Below are positions 17,387 through 26,447 of a stretch of DNA of 48,674 nucleotides, piece after piece. The position numbers were made by a program, and so were the translations under genes. The DNA comes from Pseudomonas frederiksbergensis (GTDB lineage: Bacteria > Pseudomonadota > Gammaproteobacteria > Pseudomonadales > Pseudomonadaceae): NCBI RefSeq assembly GCF_017114915.1, contig NZ_JAAUOE010000038.1:1-48674 (forward strand). Direction: 5' to 3'. Position 1 is the first letter of the stretch. The number at the start of each line of letters is the position of its first letter. The notes under the pieces were generated by a model. It had not been told where the DNA came from, searched no databases, and saw nothing but the letters and a program-made list of their open reading frames with translations.

Positions 17387-18556
17387 TTAAAGACCGGCGG
17401 CCATGGCTTTGTTGATCAGCCAGTTCAGATTCGGGCCACGGGTGCTGCTCACTTCCACCGGGCGGCCGGCGAAGGCGCTGTCCAGTGGCTCGTCAGGTTT
17501 GATCTGCACGCGGATGTCGGACGACAGGTCAGCGCTTTTCAGGCTGGTGCTGCTGACGATCTTGCCGGTACGGGTCTGGTCTTCGCCGGCGATCTGGAAG
17601 CTGACCGAGGTGCCTGGACGCACGTCGCCGAACTGGCGATAGGAGAAGCGTGCTTCAACGTTGGCTTCGGTGTTGCGCGGCACCAGTTGGAAAATCACGT
17701 CGCCTTTGCTGGCGTACTGACCGTTAGCCACCAGTTGCTGGGCCACGGTGCAATCGCACGGCGAGGTCAGGGTGCCGGTCATTTGCTTGCCGAACAGTTC
17801 TTCAACCTTGGACGGTTGCAGTTGACCTTCGTCCAGATGGCCCTTGAGCACGTCGAGCATGCTGGTGCTGAAGGTCGCCAGTGGCGCGCCTTTGGCCGCA
17901 ACGCCGTCGGCTTTCACCAGGCTCTGCACGGTGCCGTCGCGCGGCATGGTGATGTTCATGCCCTGCACGCTGACCAGACCGGCCTGGGCGTGGCTGACGA
18001 AGTACATGCCGTACACCGATTTGAAGATGAAACCGAACGCCACCAGACCGACCGCGAAGATACCGGCGCTGAAGGTCACCGCTTTCAGACGGCCGAGCGG
18101 GGTCATGCCGTGGCCGCCGTCCTTGACCTTGCGCGCCTTGGTGAAGTTGTCGCGCTGCAGGGTGGCCAGCACTTCGCCGATGCTGACAATGTCGCCGGCC
18201 AGGTGCGAGGTGATCAGGTGGCGCAGGGTGGAAATGTCCCGGGGTTCCAGGTTCTGGAACTGGCAACCAACGCGGCCGGTCTGGCGGTCGGCGGAGCGGA
18301 TCTGCAATTCCACGTCCATGGCCAGGCCAAGGTTGTCGATGACGAATTGCAGGCGGGCCTTATGCACGTCGCCGACCTTCAGCGGCAGCTGACCGGCGTT
18401 GAACGCCAGGCCGCCAGCGGAAAGATCGATGACCCGGGCTTCGACCGGGGTCCGGTCAGGGCCGAAGAAACGTAGCTTGGCCGGAATTTTCACGCGGGCG
18501 TGTTGGCGCTGGGCTTCGGATTCGTGCACTACGTTGCTGTTGACGGCGGTATTCAT
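17387..18556 (-). CDS. alg44: Alginate polymerase subunit Alg44 with c-di-GMP-binding PilZ domain
   Basis: 389 residues. The N-terminal PilZ domain (about 15-120) shows the c-di-GMP contacts Arg17 and Arg21 (RQHAR) and Asp44, Ser46 (DLSAGG). One membrane helix lies at about 160-180 (FSAGIFAVGLVAFGFIFKSVYG). A periplasmic membrane-fusion-like domain follows (barrel and lipoyl-like segments such as LTSPCDCTVAQQLVANGQYASKGDVIFQLV). Binding of c-di-GMP here switches on polymerisation by Alg8. All contact residues are present, so post-translational control should work. It lies 35 bp after alg8. Confidence 0.97.
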   Translation of the reverse strand: MNTAVNSNVVHESEAQRQHARVKIPAKLRFFGPDRTPVEARVIDLSAGGLAFNAGQLPLKVGDVHKARLQFVIDNLGLAMDVELQIRSADRQTGRVGCQFQNLEPRDISTLRHLITSHLAGDIVSIGEVLATLQRDNFTKARKVKDGGHGMTPLGRLKAVTFSAGIFAVGLVAFGFIFKSVYGMYFVSHAQAGLVSVQGMNITMPRDGTVQSLVKADGVAAKGAPLATFSTSMLDVLKGHLDEGQLQPSKVEELFGKQMTGTLTSPCDCTVAQQLVANGQYASKGDVIFQLVPRNTEANVEARFSYRQFGDVRPGTSVSFQIAGEDQTRTGKIVSSTSLKSADLSSDIRVQIKPDEPLDSAFAGRPVEVSSTRGPNLNWLINKAMAAGL

Positions 18557-18591
18557 ATGGGCGATTTCCTAGTTAATTCAGGCGAGTTCGG

Positions 18592-20073
18592 TCAGACCAT
18601 CATCAGCAGCACGGCGACAAAAATGCTGCCGGCGGAGAAGGTCATGGTCCGAGACGACCAGGTGTTGAACCAACGTTGAAAGCTGGCGAGATCACGGGAT
18701 AGAGAAGTGGGTTGGCGAGTCCAGGACTGTTGGTCGAGGCGGAAGAACACGTAGATCTTCACCAGTGCGCCGACGATCTGGTTGTAATAGAGAATCGCCG
18801 GGTAGGCCGGGCCGATCCGGTGACCGGAGCAGGACAGCAGCAGCGTCAGGATCAGGCGGGTGATGCCGATCCACAGCAGGTAAACCAGGATGAACGCGGT
18901 GCCATATTTGAAGGTGGCGATGAGCGCCACGGTCAGGCCCAGCAAGGACGTCCACATCGACACGCGCTGGTCGAACAGCACCACCGACGTGAACAGGCCG
19001 AGGCGTTTCATCCCCAGGCCCAGGGCGCGGGAGTTCTGTCGCAGGTTGTTGCCGTACCAGCGGAACATCAGTTTGCGGCTGGCCTTGATGAAGCTCTTTT
19101 CCGGCGGGTGTTCAACGGTGTTGATCGCCGCGTCGGGCACGTAGAACGTGTCGTAGCCCAGACGCATCAGGCTGAACCAGCTCGACTTGTCATCGCCGGT
19201 CAGGAACTTGAAGCGACCCAGGCGCCAATGTTGAAGCGAGTCGCTTTCCACGTCGGCGATGAAGTCCGGGTTGGTGACCACGGTGGCGCGGAACACCGAC
19301 ATCCGGCCGGTCATGGTCAGCACGCGCTTGGACAAGGCCATCGAGCACATGTTGATGTGGCGCTGGGCGAAACGCAGCTTGTGCCATTCGCTCATGATGT
19401 AGCCGCCGCGCACTTCGCAGAACTCGTTGGTGGTCAGGCCGCCGACATTGCCGAACAGCTGGAACCACGGCACGGTCTTGAGCACGACGCCTTCGGCCAG
19501 CACGGTGTCGCCATCGATCACCGCCACCACGGCGCGGTCGTCCGGCAGGTGGCGGGAGATGGCGCGGAAACCGTAGGCCAGGCCATCGCGCTTGCCGGTG
19601 CCGGGAATGCGCACGAAGTCGAGCTTGACGTTCGCCGGTGGGTTCATGCGTTTCCAGAGGCTCTTGACCAGCAGCTCATCGGACATTTCGACGATGGAGC
19701 ACACCACGGTGGTCGGCAGGCCGCAGTCGATGGCCTCGCGGATCACCGAGCTGTAGACCTGGGCTGTGGTCAGCGCGTCGATACGGAAACTGGTGACCAT
19801 CAGGTACACATGGGACGGGTCTGCCGCTTTGCCCAGCTTGCGCACTTTGCGCCGCAGGTACGGGTAGACCACGTACAGAAACAGCATGCCGCGCAGAAAG
19901 TGCGTGGCACCCATCGAGTAGCGCCAGATTCCGACGATACCGATCAGGAAGATGAAGTCCTTCGACTCGGAGTCGAACGTGGACGCAGGCAGCGCCATGG
20001 CGATGCCCATCAGTAAACTTAGGTAAAACAGCCAACCGGCGGCCTGAAGTAGGCCGTGCTTTAGCCTGTGCAT
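18592..20073 (-). CDS. alg8: Alginate polymerase catalytic subunit Alg8 (GT2 family)
   Basis: About 493 residues. Two N-terminal membrane helices (about 8-28 and 38-70), a cytoplasmic GT-A domain, then helices from about 350 to the end. Glycosyltransferase motifs: VIDGD at about 185-189, TGDDKSSW at about 292-299 (general base), and RWYGNN in place of QxxRW. It joins mannuronate from GDP-mannuronate and threads the chain across the inner membrane with Alg44. ATG 20071-20073 (MHRLKHG) has GACGG nine bases upstream; the frame also has an ATG at 20082, with its purine box almost touching. It is separated from algD by a gap with a REP pair. Confidence 0.97.
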   Translation of the reverse strand: MHRLKHGLLQAAGWLFYLSLLMGIAMALPASTFDSESKDFIFLIGIVGIWRYSMGATHFLRGMLFLYVVYPYLRRKVRKLGKAADPSHVYLMVTSFRIDALTTAQVYSSVIREAIDCGLPTTVVCSIVEMSDELLVKSLWKRMNPPANVKLDFVRIPGTGKRDGLAYGFRAISRHLPDDRAVVAVIDGDTVLAEGVVLKTVPWFQLFGNVGGLTTNEFCEVRGGYIMSEWHKLRFAQRHINMCSMALSKRVLTMTGRMSVFRATVVTNPDFIADVESDSLQHWRLGRFKFLTGDDKSSWFSLMRLGYDTFYVPDAAINTVEHPPEKSFIKASRKLMFRWYGNNLRQNSRALGLGMKRLGLFTSVVLFDQRVSMWTSLLGLTVALIATFKYGTAFILVYLLWIGITRLILTLLLSCSGHRIGPAYPAILYYNQIVGALVKIYVFFRLDQQSWTRQPTSLSRDLASFQRWFNTWSSRTMTFSAGSIFVAVLLMMV

Positions 20074-20151
20074 AATCTGCATCCGTCTCGATCTCGGGCG
20101 GAGCCCGATTGGGTTAAGGCAGGCGTAAAAGCCAAGGCGATCTCATCGGAC

Positions 20152-20235
20152 CTGTAGGAGCGAGGCTTGCCCGCGAAGGCTGCGTACCTGACACACCACG
20201 TTGTCTGGTTCGCCGGCAAGCCTGGCTCCTACAGG
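20152..20235. repeat. Mixed REP pair between algD and alg8
   Basis: Left unit GTAGGAGCGAGGCTTGCCCG (20154 on) and right inverse unit TTCGCCGGCAAGCCTGGCTC (20209 on). The two arms belong to different REP subtypes. They sit just after the first gene of the alginate operon, where a hairpin could set the ratio of algD to downstream message. Confidence 0.85.
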
Positions 20236-20245
20236 GAGCGGTGTG

Positions 20246-21562
<1,317 letters not shown>

Positions 21563-21640
21563 CGCATTTACCTCTCAGTTAATCAAGACTGTGTTCAACA
21601 AGCCATTACATGGCCGGAGTTAAGGGTGTTCAGCGGTCAT

Positions 21641-21725
21641 AGTGCACTCACAAGTGCGGCCTTAAAGGCGTCACAATGCCGTGTGCAGGCATACTAAGTT
21701 CCGAGTGTCTAAATAAGTGCACTCA
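21641..21725. repeat. Direct repeat AGTGCACTCA, 75 bp apart, bracketing the presumed algD promoter
   Basis: AGTGCACTCA occurs at 21641-21650 and again at 21716-21725. The distance of 75 bp is close to seven helical turns. Each copy holds the palindrome GTGCAC. The candidate AlgU -35 element lies between them. This could be a paired operator, but no matching regulator is known to me. Confidence 0.4.
21695..21702 (-). promoter_or_regulatory. Candidate AlgU (sigma-22/RpoE-like) -35 element of algD
   Basis: The minus strand reads GGAACTTA, matching the GAACTT -35 of AlgU promoters, about 133 bases before the algD start. At 16-17 bp further the sequence is GCATTGTGA, a poor match to the usual TCNNA -10. 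The element is therefore only a candidate. Confidence 0.35.
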
Positions 21726-21781
21726 AGGTGTGCGCAACCAGGCCTTATTGTTATGACTTGCCCTGTTATGCAGCCGATCCT

Positions 21782-21801
21782 CCGTTCAGAAGACGTTCGT
21801 G
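21782..21801. promoter_or_regulatory. AlgR-like binding sites upstream of algD
   Basis: Two near copies of the AlgR consensus CCGTTCGTC stand side by side on the plus strand: CCGTTCAGA (21782-21790) and ACGTTCGTG (21793-21801). Each departs from the consensus at two or three positions. They lie about 220-240 bp upstream of the algD start, within the range of known far-upstream AlgR sites. Confidence 0.35.
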
Positions 21802-21841
21802 CAAAGGTCTTACGCGCTCAAAGCCAGGCCAAAGGCCCGTG

Positions 21842-21854
21842 AATCAAGCGGTTG
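21842..21854 (+). promoter_or_regulatory. IHF binding site upstream of algD
   Basis: AATCAAGCGGTTG matches the IHF consensus WATCAANNNNTTR at every position. IHF bending is known to be needed for algD expression in P. aeruginosa. Here the site lies about 280 bp before algD and 40 bp beyond the AlgR-like pair, a layout suited to DNA looping. Confidence 0.55.
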
Positions 21855-21855
21855 G

Positions 21856-21871
21856 GTGCTCGGGTGAGCAC
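21856..21871. promoter_or_regulatory. Perfect inverted repeat GTGCTC-N4-GAGCAC next to the IHF site
   Basis: GTGCTC GGGT GAGCAC is a 6-bp perfect dyad directly adjoining the IHF consensus. It is a plausible dimer-binding operator or a small leader hairpin. The binding protein is unknown. Confidence 0.4.
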
Positions 21872-22348
21872 GTTTATAGGGGCGCAGCCGTGGCCTTGTA
21901 GGGGATACTAATGGGGCGTTATCTCCTGTCCTTCATGTATTGCCCAAACAAGTGGTCCATAAGTTCAAGTTAATGTGACAACTTCGCTATCGGGACCTCT
22001 TCTCTGCGTAAGTTATCTCGCACAATCGCCGAGAGAATCGTTACCGGTGGTATGAGCGGCGCATTTGGACATAGTTCCTGTCCATCCATCGCGATTTCTG
22101 AAATTTCTTGAAATATTGAAAAAGATGGCACTGCTTTCATATTGATAGCACTTGCCGTTTCGCCCTTTATATATAGGGTGATTATTGCCTTGGATATTTT
22201 TTTGCCACTATCCATAAAAATTTTCAGTGCCACTACTGAAAAAAATCAGCAAAGTCGAGTGAAACAAAAGTTAGAAAATCGAGTGCTTGTTTTTTGGCGC
22301 CAATAAGCTGGCGAAATGGCGGGGGATTGTTTGAGGATCGGAGGGATG

Positions 22349-22378
22349 GCGCACGACGAAATGATTGATGTCGTGCGC
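22349..22378 (-). terminator. Hairpin after yaaA
   Basis: Perfect 9-bp stem GCGCACGAC / GTCGTGCGC with a 12-base loop, 20 bp beyond the yaaA stop. No T-run follows on the minus strand, so it may act as an mRNA 3'-end stabiliser rather than an intrinsic terminator. Confidence 0.5.
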
Positions 22379-22397
22379 TGACTTGGTGCGGGTCTGG

Positions 22398-23177
22398 TTA
22401 CTCCGGTGCGTGGTCGCGCAGGAACACCAGATTGTCCGGTTTAGACTGTTCGCTGCTGTAGCGATAACCCTGAACATCGAACTGCTTGAGGGCCGCCGGA
22501 TCATTGATGCGTTCTTCGATGACGAAGCGGCTCATCATCCCGCGGGCCTTTTTCGCGTAGAAACTGATGATTTTGTACTGGCCGTTCTTCAGGTCCTTGA
22601 ACTCGGTATTGATGATGCGCGCGTTCAAGGCACTGCGTTTGACCGCCGAGAAGTACTCATTGGAGGCCAGGTTCAGCAGCACGTCGTCGCCCTGATCGGC
22701 CAGCGCTTCATTCAGCCATTCGCTGATCCGCGTGCCCCAGAAGGCGTACAAGTCCTTGCCCCGGGCATTGACCAGTTTGGTGCCCATCTCCAGCCGATAG
22801 GGCTGCATCAGGTCCAGCGGGCGCAGCAGGCCATACAGGCCTGAGAGCATGCGCAAGTGCTGCTGGGCGTAATCGAAGTCGGCTTCGCTGAAGGTTTGTG
22901 CATTGAGGCCGGTGTACACGTCGCCCTTGAACGCCAGCAAGGCCTGCTTGGCGTTGGCGGGGGTGAAGGCCGGGGTCCAGCTGCCGAAACGCGCGGCATT
23001 GAGGCCGCCAATTTTGTCGGAGACGTGCATCAGCTCGCTGATCTGCGCCGGCGTCAGCTCGCGCAGTTGCAGGATCAGTTCCTGGGAGTGGTCGAGGTAT
23101 TGCGGCAGAGTGAAGCGCTGGGTCGCCGGCGGTGTTTCGTAATCGAGGGTCTTGGCGGGGGAAATCACCATCAGCAT
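22398..23177 (-). CDS. yaaA: Peroxide stress protein YaaA (DUF328/UPF0246)
   Basis: 259 residues, the normal length for the family. Hallmarks: start MLMVISPAKTLDYE, SDKIGGLNAARF, FKGDVYTGL, LSGLYGLLRPLDLMQPYRLEMG and the basic end motif KIISFYAKKARGMMSRFVI. YaaA lowers free iron and limits DNA damage under peroxide stress in E. coli; the fold binds DNA. The frame stays open to 23273, but ATG 23175-23177 has AAAGGAG upstream and starts the conserved core. It is divergent from the polysaccharide deacetylase homologue across a REP pair. Confidence 0.96.
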   Translation of the reverse strand: MLMVISPAKTLDYETPPATQRFTLPQYLDHSQELILQLRELTPAQISELMHVSDKIGGLNAARFGSWTPAFTPANAKQALLAFKGDVYTGLNAQTFSEADFDYAQQHLRMLSGLYGLLRPLDLMQPYRLEMGTKLVNARGKDLYAFWGTRISEWLNEALADQGDDVLLNLASNEYFSAVKRSALNARIINTEFKDLKNGQYKIISFYAKKARGMMSRFVIEERINDPAALKQFDVQGYRYSSEQSKPDNLVFLRDHAPE

Positions 23178-23235
23178 GAAGTCGGCTCCTTTAATCGTGG
23201 GGGCGATTCTAGGGGGTTGTCTGTGTTGACTCCAG

Positions 23236-23327
23236 CTGTAGGAGCTGGCTTGCCAGCGAAAGCGGTTTATCATCCGACATCTCCATTGACTGACCCACCG
23301 CCTTCGCTGGCAAACCAGCTCCTACAG
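23236..23327. repeat. REP pair between divergent yaaA and the deacetylase-like gene
   Basis: GTAGGAGCTGGCTTGCCAGC on the left (23238 on) and CGCTGGCAAACCAGCTCC on the right form an inverted pair with a 40-base spacer. The spacer ends carry GCGG/CCGC that extend the fold. Confidence 0.85.
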
Positions 23328-23402
23328 GAGGCTGGTGTAGCTGCGGGAATTTGAGCGGGATCGGATATAGTGCCGCGCGGGTTTTGTTATGGAGACATCC
23401 CA

Positions 23403-24527
23403 TTGCGTATCGTTTTTCTGTTCTTCGCCGGGCTGTTGAGCTTTGGCGCCGTGGCGGCGCCGGGCGATGTGGCGACGCTGGATCGCAGTACCTGGCCTGA
23501 GCAGCTCGGCAACCCGACCCTGTTCGACGTTGCCTCCCGGGCCGAGATTCTCATGTTCGCCCGCGTCCTGCTGGCCAGTGAATCGCTGGATGAAGCGAGC
23601 CTGGCTCAACGCCTGGGCCTGCGCACCGTCAATCTGGAGTCGGTCAACCACCTGCGCCAGCGCATGTGGCAGCGCTTGCTGAACAACTACAACTTTGCCC
23701 AGCAGAGTTGCGATCAGGATGCGTCCTTCTGTTTCCTGGTCGAGGACATGGACACCCTGCGTGAGCAAGCGGCCAAGTTTCAGGTCAGCGACGACAGCTA
23801 CTACATCAAGTGGGCCGAGCCGAGCCGGTTGTTCCACGCCCGGTACCTGGACGAGCAGTTGCGCAAGGCCGCGCTGTTCCCGCAGACCAGCAGCGAAGTC
23901 GATCGTTTTGGCGACTATGAGCGCAATGGCGATGCGATGAATGATCGTCTGTTCCTGCTGACTTTCGACAGCGCTGCCAATGCTGCGCCGGATAACACGG
24001 ACTGGATTGCCGAGTACCTGCGCAAGTCGAACATGAGCGCGACGTTCTTCGTCCTCGGCAAGGACATCCAGGCCCGTCTGGCCGAACATTCGGTGGCCAG
24101 TCTGCAATCAACGTATTCGCAGCAATGCGTTGGCGTGCAAGGCTGGGAGTTCCGCTCCCACAGTCACTGGCAAGACTGGCAGGACTCGGTTCGGCGCAGC
24201 GTCGAACTGGTCAAAGGCAAACTGCCGGAGAATTATGTGCCGCTGTTCCGTCCGCCCGATGGCCAGCGTCGGTCCGACGCCGAAGGCTTCTTCAAGTCTC
24301 AGGGTTTGCAGGTGGCGTTGTGGGACATCGATGCCCAGGACGGCGCCGGCAAGCTCAAGGGCTACCAGAGCGCACAACGGGTGTTGACCCTGATGCTGCT
24401 GTGGCGCCATGGGGTGATCAATTTCAACGTGAAGCAGGATGCGCTGAAAACCGCGATGCCCTGGCTGATCACGCAAACGGCGCCAAGCGGCATCGGTTGG
24501 GAAAACTGTCAGGAGGCGTTTCGCTGA
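23403..24527 (+). CDS. Divergent polysaccharide deacetylase (NodB-fold) family protein, secreted
   Basis: 374 residues from a TTG start with GGAGA seven bases upstream; the frame reaches GTG 23370, but only TTG 23403 gives a clean signal peptide (RIVFLFFAGLLSFGAVAA). A helical region (about 40-165) precedes a NodB-like domain (about 184-350). The usual motifs are altered: TFDS (189 Asp kept, second Asp is Ser190), SHSHW (His253, but the second metal His is Gln257), RPPDG (283-287, usually RPPYG), and NFNVKQD in place of the final LLH motif. It may bind carbohydrate without normal Zn-dependent deacetylation. Its position near the alginate cluster is suggestive but proves no link. Confidence 0.85.
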   Translation: MRIVFLFFAGLLSFGAVAAPGDVATLDRSTWPEQLGNPTLFDVASRAEILMFARVLLASESLDEASLAQRLGLRTVNLESVNHLRQRMWQRLLNNYNFAQQSCDQDASFCFLVEDMDTLREQAAKFQVSDDSYYIKWAEPSRLFHARYLDEQLRKAALFPQTSSEVDRFGDYERNGDAMNDRLFLLTFDSAANAAPDNTDWIAEYLRKSNMSATFFVLGKDIQARLAEHSVASLQSTYSQQCVGVQGWEFRSHSHWQDWQDSVRRSVELVKGKLPENYVPLFRPPDGQRRSDAEGFFKSQGLQVALWDIDAQDGAGKLKGYQSAQRVLTLMLLWRHGVINFNVKQDALKTAMPWLITQTAPSGIGWENCQEAFR

Positions 24528-24853
24528 AACGGGGGAAAGCCCGTAAACATTGGGGGAGGGGCGTTTTTGGACAAAATTTCGATGCAGGCGGACTTCCGAC
24601 TTTAGCGGGGTGCTGGCAGTCCGCCAAGTGCTATTGGTCATTCTGCAAAATAAACTTCAAAAAAGCGTCAAAGTGCTTTTTTCTGTCACAGGTTTTGGAG
24701 TATTACGAAGACAGACCGCCGAAACCTGCAACACAGGTGGCGTCTTCCAAGACCCAGCGTGTGCAGTTCACCCACAGGTGAATTCGGCAGTCAATTCGAG
24801 GCGCAGCACTGTCATGGTATTGCGTCGACTGGCTCCCACAAAGGTGACCGAGT
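24528..24853. other. Intergenic region between the deacetylase-like gene and phoH
   Basis: 326 bp. ACGGG-GGAAAG-CCCGT at 24529-24543 can form a weak hairpin right after the upstream stop. The middle (24640-24720) is AT-richer, with CAAAAAAGCGTCAAAGTGC. AAAGGTGACCGAG before ATG 24854 is the phoH ribosome site. I see no gene, RNA or clear promoter. Confidence 0.6.
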
Positions 24854-26248
24854 ATGGATGATCACGGACGTAGCCCTTCTTCCAACCAGCCAATCCTGTA
24901 TGTACTCGATACCAACGTATTGATTCACGATCCAAACGCCCTGCTTAATTTCGAAGAACACCACGTCGCGATCCCGATGACCGTGCTTGAAGAGCTGGAC
25001 AAGCTCAAGAGCGGGCCTCACAGCGTTGCCGCGGAATGCCGCCAGGCCATTCGGCTGATCGACAAGACCCTGGGCGATGCCTCGCCGGAGGACGTTGAAC
25101 AGGGCGTGCCGATCCAGCGCGGCAAAAGTGGGCCCAAGGGCTTGCTGTCAATTCTGATGAGCAAGCGCGCCGAGCCGAACATTATTCTGCCCGAGCACCT
25201 GAACGACAACATCATCATTAACCAGCTGATCGACCTGCGCGCGCGTGATGCAAAACTGCCCGTGGTGCTGGTCACAAAAGATATCAACATGCGCCTCAAG
25301 GCCCGGGCTTGCGGGATTGCGGCCGAGGACTACAGCACCGACCAGTTGGTCGACGACGTTTCGTTGCTACCCAACGGCTATCACACCATGACCGGCTCGT
25401 TCTGGGACCGGGTGAGCAAGGTCGAAACCCGGCAGGATCATGGCCGCACCTGGCACCAGGTGCAGCTGATCGACAACCTGCCCGCCGTGCACGTCAACGA
25501 ATTCATCATCGACGAACAGGGCTTTGTCGGCTGGATCAAGGAAATCCAGGTCGACAAGTTGCTGATCCTTGATCTGCACCAGGAACCCCTGTTGCACCAG
25601 GAAGCCTGGGGCCTGAAACCCCGTGACATCTATCAAAGCCTGGCGCTGTACGCCTTGCTCGATCCGGATATTCACCTGGTCAACCTGTCGGGCGCGGCTG
25701 GTTCCGGTAAAACCATCCTGGCCCTGGCGGCGGCCATCGAACAGACCATGGTCAGCAAACGCTACCGGCGCATCATCGCCACCCGCAGCGTACAGGGGCT
25801 GGATCAGGAAATCGGCTTCCTGCCCGGCACCGAAGCGGAAAAAATGGAGCCTTGGCTGGGCGCCATCACCGACAACCTCGAAGCCTTGCACATGGATGAC
25901 GAGAGCACCCACGGCAGCGTCGAGTACATCCTCGAGCGGGTACCGTTGCAGTTCAAATCCCTCAACTACATTCGAGGCCGCAGCTTCCAGCAGAGTCTGA
26001 TCTTGATCGATGAATGCCAGAACCTCACGCCGCACCAGATGAAAACCATCATCACCCGTGCCGGCGCCGGTTCCAAAGTGGTGTGCCTGGGTAACCTGGC
26101 GCAGATCGACACCCCATACCTGTCCGCGACCAGCTCCGGGCTGACGTACCTGACCGAGCGCTTCAAGGACTTCCCCAACGGTGTGCACATCACCCTGCAA
26201 GGGGTGCCACGTTCGATTCTGGCCGAATACGCCGAATCGCATCTGTAA
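24854..26248 (+). CDS. PhoH family ATPase with N-terminal PIN domain (PhoH2/YlaK type)
   Basis: 464 residues. The N-terminal PIN ribonuclease domain (about 14-150) shows YVLDTNVLIHDP (Asp19) and later acidic residues (VTKDINMRLKAR). The C-terminal PhoH helicase-like ATPase has Walker A GAAGSGKT at about 280-287 and Walker B LILIDECQNLTP at about 380-391, with arginine-rich end motifs. PIN-PhoH fusions unwind and cut RNA in an ATP-dependent manner. ATG follows AAAGGTGACCGAGT. A strong terminator follows, so it is probably transcribed alone. A cytoplasmic role in RNA turnover or stress is inferred from the family. Confidence 0.95.
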   Translation: MDDHGRSPSSNQPILYVLDTNVLIHDPNALLNFEEHHVAIPMTVLEELDKLKSGPHSVAAECRQAIRLIDKTLGDASPEDVEQGVPIQRGKSGPKGLLSILMSKRAEPNIILPEHLNDNIIINQLIDLRARDAKLPVVLVTKDINMRLKARACGIAAEDYSTDQLVDDVSLLPNGYHTMTGSFWDRVSKVETRQDHGRTWHQVQLIDNLPAVHVNEFIIDEQGFVGWIKEIQVDKLLILDLHQEPLLHQEAWGLKPRDIYQSLALYALLDPDIHLVNLSGAAGSGKTILALAAAIEQTMVSKRYRRIIATRSVQGLDQEIGFLPGTEAEKMEPWLGAITDNLEALHMDDESTHGSVEYILERVPLQFKSLNYIRGRSFQQSLILIDECQNLTPHQMKTIITRAGAGSKVVCLGNLAQIDTPYLSATSSGLTYLTERFKDFPNGVHITLQGVPRSILAEYAESHL

Positions 26249-26258
26249 CCCTCACCCA

Positions 26259-26288
26259 AACCGGGCGGCCTGAACCGCCCGGTTTTTT
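26259..26288 (+). terminator. Rho-independent terminator of phoH
   Basis: AACCGGGCGG-CCTGAA-CCGCCCGGTT followed by TTTTT; a perfect 10-bp stem 10 bases after the phoH stop. Confidence 0.95.
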
Positions 26289-26323
26289 TATGCTGGGCAC
26301 ATTTCCCCCTGCAGGCGTTGCCG

Positions 26324-26388
26324 AAGGCTGCGATCTTTTGATTTTTGGCATCATCGAAAATTGTCGAAGATCAAAAGATCGCAGCCTT
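26324..26388. repeat. Long inverted repeat with 19-bp perfect arms
   Basis: AAGGCTGCGATCTTTTGAT at 26324-26342 and its exact inverse ATCAAAAGATCGCAGCCTT at 26370-26388, with a 27-base spacer. It does not match the GTAGGAGC REP type and is a second class of intergenic palindrome, between the phoH terminator and moaC. Confidence 0.9.
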
Positions 26389-26447
26389 TGCGTGCGGATA
26401 TTTGACCCACAGGTTTACAATCGATGCTCCTGATCAGGAGTAACCCT

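Larger units (their letters stand above)
21563..22397. other. Long leader and regulatory region upstream of algD
   Basis: 835 bp without a convincing gene. Nearest algD it has normal composition with several candidate sites listed separately. From about 21960 to 22300 it becomes markedly AT-rich, with runs such as GAAAAAGATGG and TATATATAGGG, of the kind bound by H-NS/MvaT-type or IHF-type proteins. A short AT-rich reading frame (21970-22233, minus, GTG start) exists but has no family signature, no clear ribosome site and untypical codons. A hairpin for the yaaA end lies at 22349-22378. Confidence 0.75.

Noticed and set aside
21970..22233. 87-residue minus-strand reading frame upstream of algD
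   Set aside because: GTG start, no ribosome site, AT-rich codons and no family signature. Kept only as a possibility in the findings.
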